DNA from: Peronospora farinosa
Lineage: Eukaryota; Oomycota; Peronosporomycetes; Peronosporales; Peronosporaceae
Direction: 5' to 3'
Assembly: GCA_947646735.1 (NCBI GenBank)
Contig: CANTFK010000938.1
Location: 1-64,000 of the forward strand
Length of the DNA: 64,000 bases
The notes under the pieces are model-generated. The model was given only the letters and a program-made list of their open reading frames with translations, was not told the origin of the DNA and searched no databases. Positions within the stretch are counted from its first letter, which is position 1. Each line of letters starts with the position of its first letter. Positions 11,691 to 22,560 of the stretch are shown in pieces. Position numbers and translations under genes: made by a program.

Positions 11691-13079
11691 ATGGTGCACG
11701 TGCCCGGATCTTCGGAAGACGCGGGATTTCACCGCGAGTCCCAAGACGATAAAGATGATCACATCAAGAAGGAGCACAAGATCGAGAAGCCACTGGAAGA
11801 CCGATCGCCAGTGACTTAAGAAGAAAAAACAAGGGATCGAAGGACCGACCGGACCTTGGGAGGGGCCCGGTCAACATGGTCGAGGTTGAATTTATCTAAG
11901 AAAAACCTAAATACCCTCCCTATGTCCTCGTTGAGGACACCTTGGGTCAGAACGCCTATCATGATCCAGAGGACCATTAGCCGACGGTGAAAACCGAGAG
12001 GCTAAGGTCCCCGAAAAAAAACAACAAAACAAGATCGCGCAGTCCAAGCCGACAAAGTTCCGGATGAAGGCGCCCGGAAACACGGAGTCTATAGGCCACG
12101 ATAAGTCAGGACTGGCGTCATGATCGGACGTTGACGTCACGAAGGTCTACCACCCATGCAAGCTAGACGCATTCTTGGAGAGCGACCCCGTCGCGAAGAA
12201 TCTCTAGATCCAGCTGCTTGGACAGCTCACTGGCTCGGGGTTGACCCTACCACGGCTGCAGGCCGTCACAGACGCGATCACCGCGCTGTCACCCTTTTTC
12301 GAGAAGCGACCATGGTTGCAGGACGTTTCGATCCGGACGACCTGCTTTCCCTGGGATTCGACAGAGTCACAAACGAAGTTAGAGAATATACACAAACGTC
12401 TGTCGACCCTCGTCGGTACCATGCCAACAAAGGGACACCTACCTCTGACGACAAACACACGATCACGGCCCAGGGACAGCCAGATGACGCTTCAAGACAT
12501 CGCGGTCTACCCTCAAATGTATGGAGCCGCTTTCCACCCAGGGGCGAAGCAATGTCCATCGCATCACCTGCCGAGACAGTAGCAGCTTCATGGTCACCAG
12601 GATCGTCTTCGATTGTATCAGTCACTAGGAGGCTACTAGGAGGCTACTGGGACCGACAGGGGCGGCGCTGCTGAAGTCCCGAGCAAGGGGCGCGAAGCAG
12701 GAACAGCGAGCTAACAAAACGGTGACGCGTGGACGACCAACAAAAATCCAGGTTTATGATTGGTTGGATTTTCAACCAATAGAAAGCTCCTTGAATGGTT
12801 GGTCATGGTCCCTCATTGGTCGACCCGGTCCCTCATTGGTCGACCTGGGTCCCTCGTCGGTCGACCTCGGCCTTTCGTCGGTAGACCCGGTCCCTTGTTG
12901 GTCGACCTGGGTCCTTCAAGAATTCAGCTTAATGTATCGAAGACTGAAACCAAGCTGGAGTGACCCAGGTTGGCCACGGACTACCTAAGAAAGAGCAAGC
13001 AGAAAACCCTACGTGATTGACGAGGGAATACATGCGCGTGCTCAAGCCGCTGTACGGCTGAGCAAGTGCAAGGGGCGGC
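11691..13079 (+). mobile_element. Internal region 2 of the non-autonomous LTR element
   Basis: Near-identical to internal region 1 over its whole 1.39 kb: gag stub at 11691-11819, PBS at 11692-11709, 172-codon ORF at 12156-12674, satellite-related segment from about 12640, purine tract before 13080. Differences are single bases such as GTGCGGCG/GGGCGGCG near 12660. Confidence 0.75.
12156..12674 (+). CDS. Hypothetical 172-codon ORF in internal region 2
   Basis: Copy of the ORF at 9437-9955 with one visible amino-acid change (Gly for Arg near the C-terminus). No recognised domain, and competing open frames on both strands. Its conservation only reflects the recent duplication of the whole unit. 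Confidence 0.2.
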   Translation: MQARRILGERPRREESLDPAAWTAHWLGVDPTTAAGRHRRDHRAVTLFREATMVAGRFDPDDLLSLGFDRVTNEVREYTQTSVDPRRYHANKGTPTSDDKHTITAQGQPDDASRHRGLPSNVWSRFPPRGEAMSIASPAETVAASWSPGSSSIVSVTRRLLGGYWDRQGRRC

Positions 13080-14414
13080 TGTGGTGAAGTGGTTTACTAA
13101 ATTGTGAAGAACCCAGGGGACAGTTGGATTGAAGGGACAAGGGGCCATGGACTAGGGAGAAGGGACCACGCACTCGAGAGAAGGGACCGGAGATAATGGG
13201 AACCTCGGAGTGAAGCGACCGTTGGCTGAGAATTTGAAAGACAAACAAAGGAGAGGTCATTACCATGGTAACGTTTAACCTGTACCGAAGGGATTCGACC
13301 ATGCCCCTCATTGGTTGACCCGGTCCATCATTGGTCGAACAGGTCCCTCATCGGTAGACCTGGGTCCCTCATTGGTCGACCTCGGCTCCTCGTAGGTAGA
13401 CCCGGTCCCTCATTGGTCGACCCGGTCCCTCATCGGTAGACCTGGGTCCCTCGTCGGTCGACCTGTTCCCTCGTCGGTCGACCCGGTCCCTCGTTGGAAG
13501 GCCTGAGCCCCTCATTGGTCGACCCGGTCTCTCATTGGTAGACCTGGGTCCCTCATTGGTCGACCTCGGCCCCTCGGGGTTCAGCCACTCCTGAACAGTT
13601 AATACAAGAATCAGACCAGTCGACGCAAGGAATCAGAGCTTCAGGCAAGGATAGAGTAAAGGAGTTAGAAGGATAGGACTATATTAAATACTACTCAACT
13701 TGCGATCTACTTGGCAAGTCTTCGTCGCGCTGTAAAGGAACTCGAGTCTGGCCACACGCCTGTTCCGGGGAAGGGATATATTTGGCCCCCCCCCCCCGTT
13801 GAAGACAGACGTGTGGTTAGACTCAAGTGCGAGCTGAACCCCACGTGGCACGACTCCGTCACCCAAGAAGAACTTGCTCTAAGTTACTCACTGTTCCGGG
13901 AATGGATATATTTTGGCCCCCCGTCGAAGACAGTTGTGTAGCGAAGTTCAAGTGCGAATAGAGCTCCAGGATATATTTGGCCTGTGAGCTCGTTCAAGTA
14001 GCAACACCCCCAAGACCCGCTATCGGAAGCGGTCTCCCTCACCTCAAGGTCCGGGAGAGACGTAAAGGTCAGGTGGTTGATACCCCTGAAACAAGAAGGA
14101 AAAGGCCAGGGACGACAAGCGCCCCTGAAGAATTTGGCTATAAGTCCACTCTCGACAAGGTTGATCGAGTGGCCACCTACCGGCCCACCGAGTGAAGCAT
14201 ATCCACTCGAGGCCCCCCAGGTCTACCTCCCTCAAGACAGACGTCTACATCCTCACCAAGTCCTACGAAGAGTGCAACCCGCCAGCCGACGGGTACACAA
14301 GGTGAGAAGAAGGTCCATACGCGGCATCGGGGTACCCCCTCCGACAGTCGGCAGTCCGGCACAGTGAGTAATTTGGGGTCTCATCATACAATTTTGAGAA
14401 CCCACTACACCACA
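13080..14414 (+). repeat. LTR copy 3, right end of the array, abutting an integrase gene
   Basis: Starts TGTGGTGAAG after the purine tract and ends CACTACACCACA at 14414. The next base is inside a minus-strand integrase coding sequence at the residues RTAQTV. The last ~100 bp carry more differences from copies 1 and 2 (AATTTGGGG, CATACAATTTT), so this terminal LTR has diverged most. The U3 minisatellite is 13308-13573 and the C tract has 12 Cs. Confidence 0.75.
13308..13573 (+). repeat. 20-21-bp minisatellite in U3 of LTR copy 3
   Basis: Same unit family as the other two LTR arrays, with a private variant GGAAGGCCTGAGCCCCTC at about 13495. Confidence 0.85.
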
Positions 14415-14951
14415 CTACTGTCTGGGCTGTCCGTGACGCACTTGCCTTAGCCATCACATAACCTGTGAACAGGTCGAACCAGACCAGTAACTCCGTTTTT
14501 TCTTTATGCGACTTGAGGAGAGATGGTATGTGGTCCATCGAGATGATTGGAAGGGGTACGACGCTTTAACATTCCCCGGAGACTTCCCTTGTTAAGTGGG
14601 CCTCCCTTTCCCAGTCTCACAATTCATGCACTGACCCACATATTTCTGGACACTCCGAAATATACCCCTCCAATGACAATATCGTCGAATCCGATGATAG
14701 TTACGCCCGATTCCGTGATGGCCGCCTTCCAAACTTGTATGATAATGATGGAGGACGTCGGCTTGGAGACTCTCACGTATCACCAATCTGTCAGTTATGT
14801 CTTGGTCGTCTCCCTTGATTCTCTGGCCGGGGCAGTATACTAGCAGTCCTTCTTCACTTATCTCGTAGTCGCCCGACATTTTGCTGCAGGTTAGGGCCGA
14901 TTCCATGACAAGTAACTCCAGTATCCATTCAAATATGCCTTCAGCTCGCAT
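14415..14951 (-). pseudogene. Integrase N-terminal part (HHCC zinc domain and start of catalytic core)
   Basis: The 14592-14951 frame contains HHYHTSLEGGHHGIGR followed by CMNCETGKGRP, the His-His-Cys-Cys zinc-binding domain of retroviral-type integrases. A shifted frame to the left begins MDHIPSLL and holds LLVWFDLFTGYVMAKA, the first catalytic Asp region of the core. The coding sequence stops at RTAQTV, where the LTR of the tandem array begins. The second Asp and the Glu of the DDE triad are absent from this window. Confidence 0.8.
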
Positions 14952-15082
14952 ACCCAGCTCTTCTCTTCTTGCGCATCTCGGATCCTATCCATCCGGAGTT
15001 GTTGTACCACATCTTCTTACATGACTTCTCCAGATATTCTGACGGGGAACCGTGACCTCGTCACCGCAGATAACTTGACCGA

Positions 15083-15538
15083 CTAACCCCGGTCTCTAGG
15101 GACCAACACCTCTGGCAGCCGATTGATTGTTTCTAGACCTGACCACTCTCCTCTTGGTATCGACTCGACCCCTTGTTGCTGATGTAAAGCTGCACTGGCC
15201 AACTGGTCTGCGCTATAATTCCAATCTCGTTTCACATGTAGGACTGCATGGGTGGGCCACGACTGGAGCTTACTCAACGCCTTGGCCCGCAACGGGGATA
15301 TACCTGAAGCTTTGCATTCAATCTCTTCACGCATCTGTCTTATAACAAGATTGGAGTCTCCACAAATAATCAAACGCCGTCGCTCCATTGGCTCCAACAG
15401 GTCAAAGCCCAGCAACTTTCCCTCATATTCTGCCTCGTTTACTGTAGACTCATCGAGGTATCTCGACGCAGCTTCGACTATAGTCCATGCAGGGAGTCTC
15501 CACACAATAGCGCTGCAGGCACCTCCTCCTTCCTTCAC
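15083..15538 (-). pseudogene. Second (additional) RNase H domain of R1
   Basis: Type I RNase H fold signature: NEAEYEGKLLGFDLL, ICGDSNLVIRQM and DWNYSADQLA give Glu-Asp-Asp catalytic positions. The first strand, with its Asp, is disrupted by a frameshift next to GGACSAIVWRLP. It lies downstream of the RT-linked RNase H, as an extra domain, like the second RNase H described for Chronos elements of oomycetes and Tat elements of plants. Confidence 0.75.
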
Positions 15539-15560
15539 CCATGCTAACCATCGAAACTCA

Positions 15561-17256
15561 TCACATACAGTTTTTCGTTTGGTTACACTGTGGGTGTTGG
15601 TAGGTCGACAATCTGCCTGGCTTGCTTCTTAGGAGCAATTGACGACAGAAATGAGTGTACATTTTTTCGAGACGTAATACTGTCTGCCAACGCCCCAGCG
15701 CCTGGTCTTCGCCTTTCTTGCATTTCAAAATCTTTAAAGTCCACTGGGACAAGATAGCGGCCCAACTTCCCAAGCGACATTGCAACCCCGAAGACTTTAC
15801 TAGCCAGGCTAGCGTATAATGTCTCGTCAGAACTTTGAAAGGTAGGGTGACCAACATCGTGAAACAAGTCTCCAATATTCGTAACATCGCCAGCACTTCC
15901 TTTTCCAACATGCTATAGTTCAGCTCGTTTGACCTAAAAAATTGGCTCGTAAACATTATCGGCATATAGAGACCCATCGTATTTCTGCGCCAATGACGCC
16001 GCGATGGCCCATTTACTTGCGTAGACATTAATAACTGCCTCTCTAGCTGGGTCGAAATGTCGTAGAATGGACGCTGTAGAAATCTTGTTCTTGAGCATGG
16101 CAAACGCTACTTGTACCTTCGACCATTTTTCTTCGTCGTCTTCCTGGGCCGCCACTTCATCGTTTGCCTTCAATTTGTACCTCCAAGCGTGAAAATCCAC
16201 CTCTATTAATTGATAGAGGATCGACGCGTATATGGCATAATCTTCGATGTACCTGCTGTAGTAATTTAGGCTTCCTAGAAAGGACTGCATAGCCTTCAGT
16301 GTTGTCGGTAGAGGTAGGTCGACCAAAGACTGAAGATCTTTTGGGTGGGCCTCTAGTCCCCCTTTGGAAACTCGATGTCCAAGATACTCGACCTTCCGAC
16401 ATCCCCACGTACTCTTGACGGCACTGACCGACAAATTTCAATAGTCACACACGTCTAGCAGCCGCTCCACTTTCTGGCATAATACGTCCCACGATTCGGC
16501 CGGCACAAGTATATCGTCAATGTATGATCGTCGACCCAATACAGAGAGAACTGATTTTGCATCGGGTTCCCCTGTTGCGAACAAATCCTCTGTTTCTTCT
16601 GTGGCAGCCCCTGGCGAAATCCGTAAGAATCCATATAACGCATTATCCAACAACCTTTGATATATCTGAGGCGCATTCGTAAGCCCAAAAGGCATCCGAA
16701 GCCATTCAAATAATCCCAGTGGAGTAACGAAAGCTGAGATTAACCTCGCCCTTTCGGTCATACTGACGACCCAAAAACCACTCGCCATATCAAGAGAACA
16801 GTACCATAAAGCTCCATCCAAGTCTTCCAGTAATTCGTTAATCAACGGCATCGGGTAGACCATAAGCTGAGTGAGATCATTCACCAACCGATAGTCAATA
16901 CACAATCGAATATAGACCCCATTCTTCTTTACGATAATCACAATTGGGCTGGCCCACGACGAGGTGGAAGGCTGAATAATCTTTGCTGATAACAGTCCCT
17001 TGATCAGGTCGGCTAGCTTCTCTCTGAATTGAGGGGCCACCTTTCGTACGCGCTGCGCGATCGGTCTTGCGTTCCCTACATCGATATCGCATATCGCTCC
17101 TCGGGCGGCCGGGGGTAAGGCGTTACCTTTGCCCATCAGCAGATGTCGTTTCTTCCATATTATTTGTCGCAACCGGTCCACCTCTTCAAGAGTGTTCCCA
17201 TCTGGATCAGGAATCTGTATATCTTCTAACGCAATGCCTTCAGATGAGGGGTCCAC
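15561..17256 (-). pseudogene. Reverse transcriptase and RT-linked RNase H of R1
   Basis: The 16438-17256 frame carries the RT core: GNALPPAARGAICDIDVG, WASPIVIIVKKNG, RLCIDYRLVND, CSLDMASGFW, EWLRMPFGLTNAPQ and the catalytic RRSYIDDILVP (Y-I-D-D). The thumb follows at 15934-16434 (YLGHRVSKGGLEAHPKDLQ). The RT-linked RNase H follows at about 15600-16100 (VYASKWAIAASLAQK), with Tyr where the first catalytic Asp is expected. At least two frameshifts separate these parts. Confidence 0.85.
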
Positions 17257-17427
17257 TTCCGGTACGACCGCCCATCCTGGCCTTATGTCTTCGGCCCAAA
17301 GTTCCCCACTCTATACGGAACACACCTGGTAATCTAGGTCGCTGTAAGATGTGTGACGATATCTTATACTCTGGTCTCTCCACTAGTGGCCCTCTTCCTC
17401 TTCTGTTGGGTCGACGTGATGGTAGTC

Positions 17428-18092
17428 CTAGTCAGTGGTATATTCGTAGGCCAGATTTATCCATTCCGAATATCTTCGAGAGCCCACCAAAAAAAATCCT
17501 GGTGTTCTCGGAACTAGATCCTTAGTCAACCACATACCTATCCTGGTGTCCTTGTGCAATATTAAGATGCGAGGGCTGACGTTGGTTATCATAAAAAATT
17601 GTCGAAGCTCTATCCCTTGGATCAAGGTGGTCACCCATCGTTCCCTTCTCGTGACCCATATTTCCACTGTTTTGAGGTCGACCTTTTGAGAGGCACTTCC
17701 GTACATCCTCCAACGGATATCTGTACATACCGACCCAATTTCACATCCGATACTCGCGTATTATACAGTGTCCTTCGCCCAGTCAACTGTACCCTGACCT
17801 CATCGGGGAGGCAAAGAGTTCCGTCGGCCAAGTCTAACCGGATACCGGCTGGGACCATGAAGTCCATCCCCAAAGTTGCATCTTGGCCTACCATAGGGCC
17901 TACCCACACCTTAAAGATGTACACCAAGTTCCCATTCAGAGTGACCTTGATGCGAGTGCGTCCCTCCGTGGTGTATACGAATTCCCCAATACCAATGCAT
18001 TCTTGTCGTTCACTTTCATCAATTTGGCAGCCTGCCTTACGAGCAAAGGCGATATCCAGAATGAATATCTCGGCACCAATATCGAACAACAA
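17428..18092 (-). pseudogene. Retropepsin-type protease of R1 with altered active site
   Basis: The frame begins MLFDIGAEIFILD. The homologous position in the element at 44341 is LFDSGAE, so the catalytic D-S-G has become D-I-G and the enzyme should be dead. GMDFMVPAGIRLDLADGT follows, as in the intact copy. A frameshift near 17650 moves the downstream linker into another frame (17428-17706). Confidence 0.75.
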
Positions 18093-18357
18093 ATTCGCAT
18101 GGTCGTTGTTGACCTTTCCAGAGGCTTTCGCTTGCCTGAGCCATTTAGTAGGGGCGTGGTATTTTCAGTACCCCCTCGACTTGCCTGGCAATAAGTCTAA
18201 CTCCATTACTGAACTTTCTCGAACAAAATTGTTAGGCTTATTCAAAGAAGCAACATAGACCAAAGGTTAATTTCCAATCTTCGATATATTTCCAAACCTA
18301 ACTGGAATATTCGTCTCCTCCTTGGGCTGTTTCTCCACATATGAAAAGGTACAACAA

Positions 18358-19175
18358 TTAGAACGCTCTGCTCGTACCAGATTTCAACCTGGCGAGCGTC
18401 CTAATTTGCCATCTTCTCGAGTTTCTCCGGGAACATCCCTGCATGCTTGGCTGGGTTGTAACATTGACGGAACAAATTGTAGAACTCCTCCATCTGGCAC
18501 TTCCCAATCTCGTGAATCTCTCCACAACCCCGGCATACAAACACGCAGCGATCTGATGGGTGACCCTTCCTTCCACAGCGGTCCAGGTCAATCTTTTCCA
18601 GCAATTCAGATCTCCATGTTTCTTGGACCCGCAATATGCACATCTCGTGTTTAGAACCACTGACGAAGGACCGGGTCCTTGGTCTCCTTTATGTAGATGT
18701 TGGTCGACGTCCCTAGTCGTTAGATTCTTTGAGAACCTCACACTTGGGTCCCTTCCTGCTTCTTTCTCCATAAGGTAGACTCGTCTTAGATCTCCTTCGT
18801 TCTCCGAAGAGTCTGGGCTGGAATCTTCAGAGCTCGAGTCTTCCAGGGGCGTCCGTACTGCATGTATGGAGCGGCGATTCATATCTCTCGGCCTCTCTGG
18901 TAGTTTCGGTACCTTCTGACGAAACTGTTTGATCCAAACAACATCTTCCCTCGTCGTGCCTTCGTCCGCTGACATGCTTTCAATACTTCCTCCAATTCTT
19001 CTACATCCGCCAGACGCAACATAGACAACTTGTCCGCTAGCTCGGGGTCTTTTACCGTGAAAATGTAGTAATCGACATGATCCTTCTGAACCTTGGGCGA
19101 CCCAATCTTAATCTTCATCTTCTCCCTGAGTCCAGGCATCTTTTTATAGGCAGATGTCCTAATCACGCATGCCAC
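18358..19175 (-). pseudogene. Gag fragment of R1 with zinc knuckles
   Basis: The first frame (18879-19175) matches the capsid end of Gag (VKDPELADKLSMLRLADVEE). The next (18358-18975) carries CAYCGSKKHGDLNCWKR, and a shifted frame (18401-18643) carries CGRKGHPSDRC and CRGCGEIHEIGKC, so the CCHC knuckles are split by an indel near 18600. It ends AGMFPEKLEKMAN as in the related element (AGMLPPKAEEMLN). Confidence 0.8.
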
Positions 19176-19259
19176 ACACCTAGACTCGCAGGGTTGGCTC
19201 CACCGTCAACCTCTTCACTCGTGCTTGCTAAATCTAATGTACAAATTTTTTTCCTTTAG

Positions 19260-20339
19260 ATAACTTTAATCACCACTTTTTGATCATTCCTGATCTCACA
19301 CGTTCTGTCTCGAAATTATACGCGTAAGTCTTTTGCAGACAATGCGGGAATTGAAAACAGTCTAAGATTTAAATTAGGAGCGAACAATACAGCTTCGATC
19401 GGAATTAGCTTCTTGTGCTGTTTAAAGACACATATTGTTGCAACTCCAGCAGCCAGCACTGTTTTTTTTCAATCCTCAATCAAAATGCTCACAGACCTAT
19501 TTGGCGGTCGAATCTCCACAAACCCATCATAGAATGGGCACACATGAATACTCGCACCACTGTCTATTAATTAACCTAAAGAGCCATGTTCACCCACAGT
19601 GAACGCTTGTTCTAAACTTTTTTTCTAGCACTCTTGCTTCTTGTGTCCACGTTTTCCGAATAAAAAACACGTCCCTGAGACATGATTTTTCCGGCCAAGA
19701 ACTCTTATTCTTGAAGCTTCTTTAGGCCTTCAACGCAATTCTCCTATCCTCCTTTTGCGCAATGCCTTTGTATTTACGACGAAGCATCTCCTTGGCTTGA
19801 AACAGATCAGTTTCCCTAATATTCTCGATAATCTTGACGAACTGATCATATCCATCAGACAAGATTAAATAGAATCACGAGTGGCTCATCCCATAAAAAT
19901 ATATCCTGATGAATTGCATTGACATAGCTCATCAAACTTTAAAAAAATGATCCATTACATTTTTTCTCGTCTTCATTTTTAACTCGTGCAGCTTTCGACG
20001 CATCTGTACCCGTTAATGTATGCTTCTTCGAAGAAAAAAACTTCTTAAAATCCCCCAGGCTTCCGCCGTCGTCCCTGCATTCCAAAGCATGGACTAAAGA
20101 CTTGTATTAATCTTAGTACACACTATTGAAAAAACCTTCATATCAATGATTTTCCATGTTGACGTGCTAGCGTCATCTTCACTTGGGGGCTTCGTCGCAT
20201 CGATGGGTTCCAACAGTCCCTTCTTAGTGAGTTTAATACGTGCGATAAACTCCCATGAGAAGTGTTTATAATATTTCTCAGCCGTAGCTAAGCTCATAAC
20301 TAAAAAATATTGCCTTACAGAGGGGCAACTGTGACAAAT
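19260..20339 (-). mobile_element. Ty1/Copia relic: gag and protease only
   Basis: This stretch has no long ORF. In reverse translation it shows, in Copia order, a UBN2-like gag segment (about 20090-20296: KKGLLEPIDATKPPSEDD, then STWKIIDMKVFSIVCT), a knuckle remnant (19628-19671: TCFLFGKRGHKKQEC, with Phe for the second Cys) and a retropepsin active site with an intact D-S-G (19556-19564: LIDSGASIHVCPFYDG). Several stops and frameshifts separate them. It is cut on the right by the LTR at 20340 and on the left by relic R1. Confidence 0.65.
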
Positions 20340-20717
20340 TGTAACGGGGTTACACGACGGTTGTAACATCATTCCGAAAGTTTACCATTGAATTTTCTTT
20401 TATTGCATATAATGCATTATGATACTTCTCTTTAGAGAGGTATTAAGTATAAGCGTTAAAGATACGGTATTCGGTAATACCGTATCTTATCGATTAGGAT
20501 TCGATGATCGATAACGCTGTACTAAGTACATCATACACAGATGTTTAGACGATATGTCGTCCAATAGCAAAGTCTTCATATAATAATTACTATTATAGTA
20601 ATTAATCTAGTGTAGTGTACTTAGAGTAGGACTATTCATAAAATCTTAATGCATCAATAAATCAGTTCTTCTTTTGAGTTTAAGATCGCAAGTCGTTCCG
20701 ACTTGTTCTCTTGTGCA
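20340..20717 (+). repeat. 5' LTR of a plus-strand Gypsy fragment (G2)
   Basis: Starts TGTAACGGGGTTACACGACG and runs to about TTCTCTTGTGCA. The same sequence is present in reverse orientation at 24041-24410 (TAGTGTAGGGTACTAAGAGT, CTTGTTCTCTTG), which identifies it as a repeated LTR. It contains the 11-bp-stem hairpin GATACGGTATT/AATACCGTATC at about 20460-20486. The exact 3' end is uncertain. Confidence 0.6.
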
Positions 20718-21140
20718 CTTCGTGCGCTGGTTCTCTGAACCTCTAAGCTTCTAGCTTGTTCTTGCACTCTGTGCGTTGATTCTCTGAATCTTAAGCTTAT
20801 TGATTGCTGACTAAAAGTCTCTTTCCTAGTTCCTTAGAACAGGGTGACTTTCAGTCGTTTAATTAGTTCCTTAGAACTAAGTGGCTTTTAGCCTTCACTC
20901 TATTAGTTCTCTAGAACTAAGAGGCTTCCAGCCGAAAGTCTTCCTCTGGCTAAAGAGCTGTGCAGCTCCGCTACACTTGGTAGCACTTGTAGTCAATCCT
21001 ACACCTGAGTCTTTTTAGACTGACCCTCTGTGAGGGTGGAAAGTCAAAATTTACCTCTCTGAGGCGCAACGACTCGCACTAGATAGATTATCTGCGCTCG
21101 TTGGGCTCGACCAAATCGAGGTCCTTTTGGCCCAAGGCCC
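20684..21140 (+). repeat. Leader made of consecutive micro-hairpins
   Basis: From 20690 onward most of the sequence consists of perfect 4-6-bp inverted repeats around loops of about three bases, one after another: AAGTCG-TTC-CGACTT, GCAC-TTC-GTGC, GGTTC-TCT-GAACC, AAGCT-TCT-AGCTT, GCAC-TCT-GTGC, GATTC-TCT-GAATC, GACT-TTC-AGTC, GGCT-TTT-AGCC, GGCT-TCC-AGCC, AGTCT-TTTT-AGACT, CCCTC-TGT-GAGGG, CCTC-TCT-GAGG. It lies between LTR and gag, so it would form the 5' untranslated leader of the element RNA. Confidence 0.8.
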
Positions 21141-21173
21141 GGAGGTTTAAATGCTTGCCTTAAGACTTTATGC

Positions 21174-22040
21174 GTTACGAGACAGCGCTACTCGTTCAGG
21201 TCCACGACCAGGCAGCGTCAGCTGAGCCTACACAGTACATTCCGGTACCTGTGCCCGATGCAGAGCCAAAGGCTCGCCCACTTGTTTTAAACGTAAAGAC
21301 CTTTGAGGGGAAGAAGGGATAAAATCTTCTCCTCTGGATCCGAGAAGTTGAAATGGCAATGGATGCCTCCACGCTTATGCCATATAAGCAACGAGTCGGC
21401 TTGGCCATTTCGAAGCTTGGTGGAAGAGATAGAGAGTGGGCTCTAACTAGCGATGTCTCTGTAAATGCTGCATTTCCCACATAAGAAGTGCTTAAAACCC
21501 ATTAACTTGCGTGTTTTTTTTGCACCTCCTAATCAGGCTTATCGTGTGCGCTCACGCTTCCTAGCTGCCCGACAGGGTAAGAAAGAATTGGCGGACTATG
21601 TCCAAGAGTTGAGAACTTTCATTGCTGCTATGCAGCAGGAACCACTGGCAGCAAAAGTCCTAGTAACCATTTTTATGGAAGGACTTCGCACTGGGGTCGC
21701 CAGGACGGAAGTTTTCCGTGTCCAGCCTTCGACTTTCGAAGAGGCAGTGAGCATAGCGTTTAACGCTGAGTTCAATTTCAAATCTGCTCCCTATGGTCTG
21801 CCATGGTATAATTCAAATGCCTCTAACAGGGTGGAACCCATGGACCTCAGCCATGCTGAAGAAGCTGAGCTTCAAGCTGCTGAGCAGCCAGGTAACATCC
21901 ATAGATGTTACATGTGCGGAAACACTAGGCATCTCTGCCCTAGCTATCCGTTGCGAAAGCAACGTTCAAATCGGCAGAGCCGAAACCCTGCTCCTATCCA
22001 AAAGGCGAGCACGGCAGGGGAAAACGTCAGCTCCCAATAG
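21174..22040 (+). pseudogene. Gypsy gag of G2 with one zinc knuckle
   Basis: The upstream part (from about 21174) reads [18 protein letters not shown] then [10 protein letters not shown], a stop, [15 protein letters not shown] and [20 protein letters not shown], typical of the capsid region of Gypsy Gag. A stop and frameshift near 21480-21530 lead to the open frame ending 22040 (RFLAARQGKKELADYVQELR, then a knuckle CYMCGNTRHLCPSYP). The knuckle has the spacing C-x2-C-x4-H but the last Cys is shifted. The product is not translatable in one piece. Confidence 0.75.
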
Positions 22041-22144
22041 GCGCGGGGTGCCCTACTGGGAAAGAACTAGGTTATGTTGAACCTCTAGGAGGTAAAGGTA
22101 AACAGGGCTTAGCCTCAGGTGGTTCTGTGGATGCTTCCATGGAA

Positions 22145-22560
22145 CAGGGTTACAAACCAGGCTTGTTGATTGTGTCGGCAACCGTTAATGGTTTTGAGAA
22201 ACCATGGTCAATTTGAATTGATTCAAGGGCTTCGGGTAATTATGTCCGACGTCGTTCCCTTAAAGGGATTCAGCGGCATGCTGAGGCGCTAGAAGCGCAA
22301 GAGGGCGACTGTATAACCTTTCGTCTCACAACAGGTGTACGTGTCACCGTTCCTGAAGTTCCGTTGAACTTAGGTGTGAAGTTCTTATACTATAATAGCG
22401 TTGAACGCTGTCTTGTCCTAGATTTGGACTCGAGATATGATCTCATTCTCGGTATGGCCTGGCTGGAACGCCATGAGCCGTGGATCGATTGGAGATCCAA
22501 AACTTTAGGCGCAACGCGCAATGTTCCTAGCGAAGCTTTGGAGATTCATGAACCCACCTT
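22145..22560 (+). pseudogene. Retropepsin protease of G2 with altered active site
   Basis: The reading frame is broken by a TGA directly before the active site, which reads [15 protein letters not shown], with Arg in place of Gly of the D-S-G triad. The C-terminal signature [17 protein letters not shown] is intact at about 22440-22495. Typical of Gypsy proteases encoded upstream of RT. No RT follows in this fragment. Confidence 0.7.

Larger units (their letters stand above)
1..14414 (+). mobile_element. Tandem array of a non-autonomous LTR retroelement (internal-LTR-internal-LTR-internal-LTR)
   Basis: Three direct LTR copies (7577-8972, 10361-11690, 13080-14414) are separated by two almost equal internal regions of about 1.39 kb. 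A third, much longer internal region lies to the left and runs off the window. The LTRs start TGTGGTGAAG and end CCACCACA (third copy CTACACCACA). The internal regions start with a tRNA primer-like site and a short gag-like ORF, and end in the purine-rich stretch GTGCAAGGGGCGG directly before the next LTR. No protease, reverse transcriptase or integrase is visible, so the element would depend on another element, plausibly the related Chronos-like family at 41083-52644. An LTR-internal ladder like this is normally produced by unequal recombination between LTRs. The right end cuts an integrase gene. Confidence 0.75.
14415..19200 (-). mobile_element. Decayed Chronos-like Ty3/Gypsy relic R1 (gag to integrase)
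   Basis: Reading leftwards from about 19200: part of gag with zinc knuckle, protease, reverse transcriptase, RT-linked RNase H, a second RNase H and the first half of integrase, each broken by frameshifts or stops. The protein order and sequence match the plus-strand element at 41083-52644. The 5' end (LTR and gag N-terminus) is missing near 19200, where a Copia relic begins. The 3' end is cut at 14414 by the tandem LTR array, so the remaining integrase and 3' LTR should lie left of this window. Confidence 0.85.
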
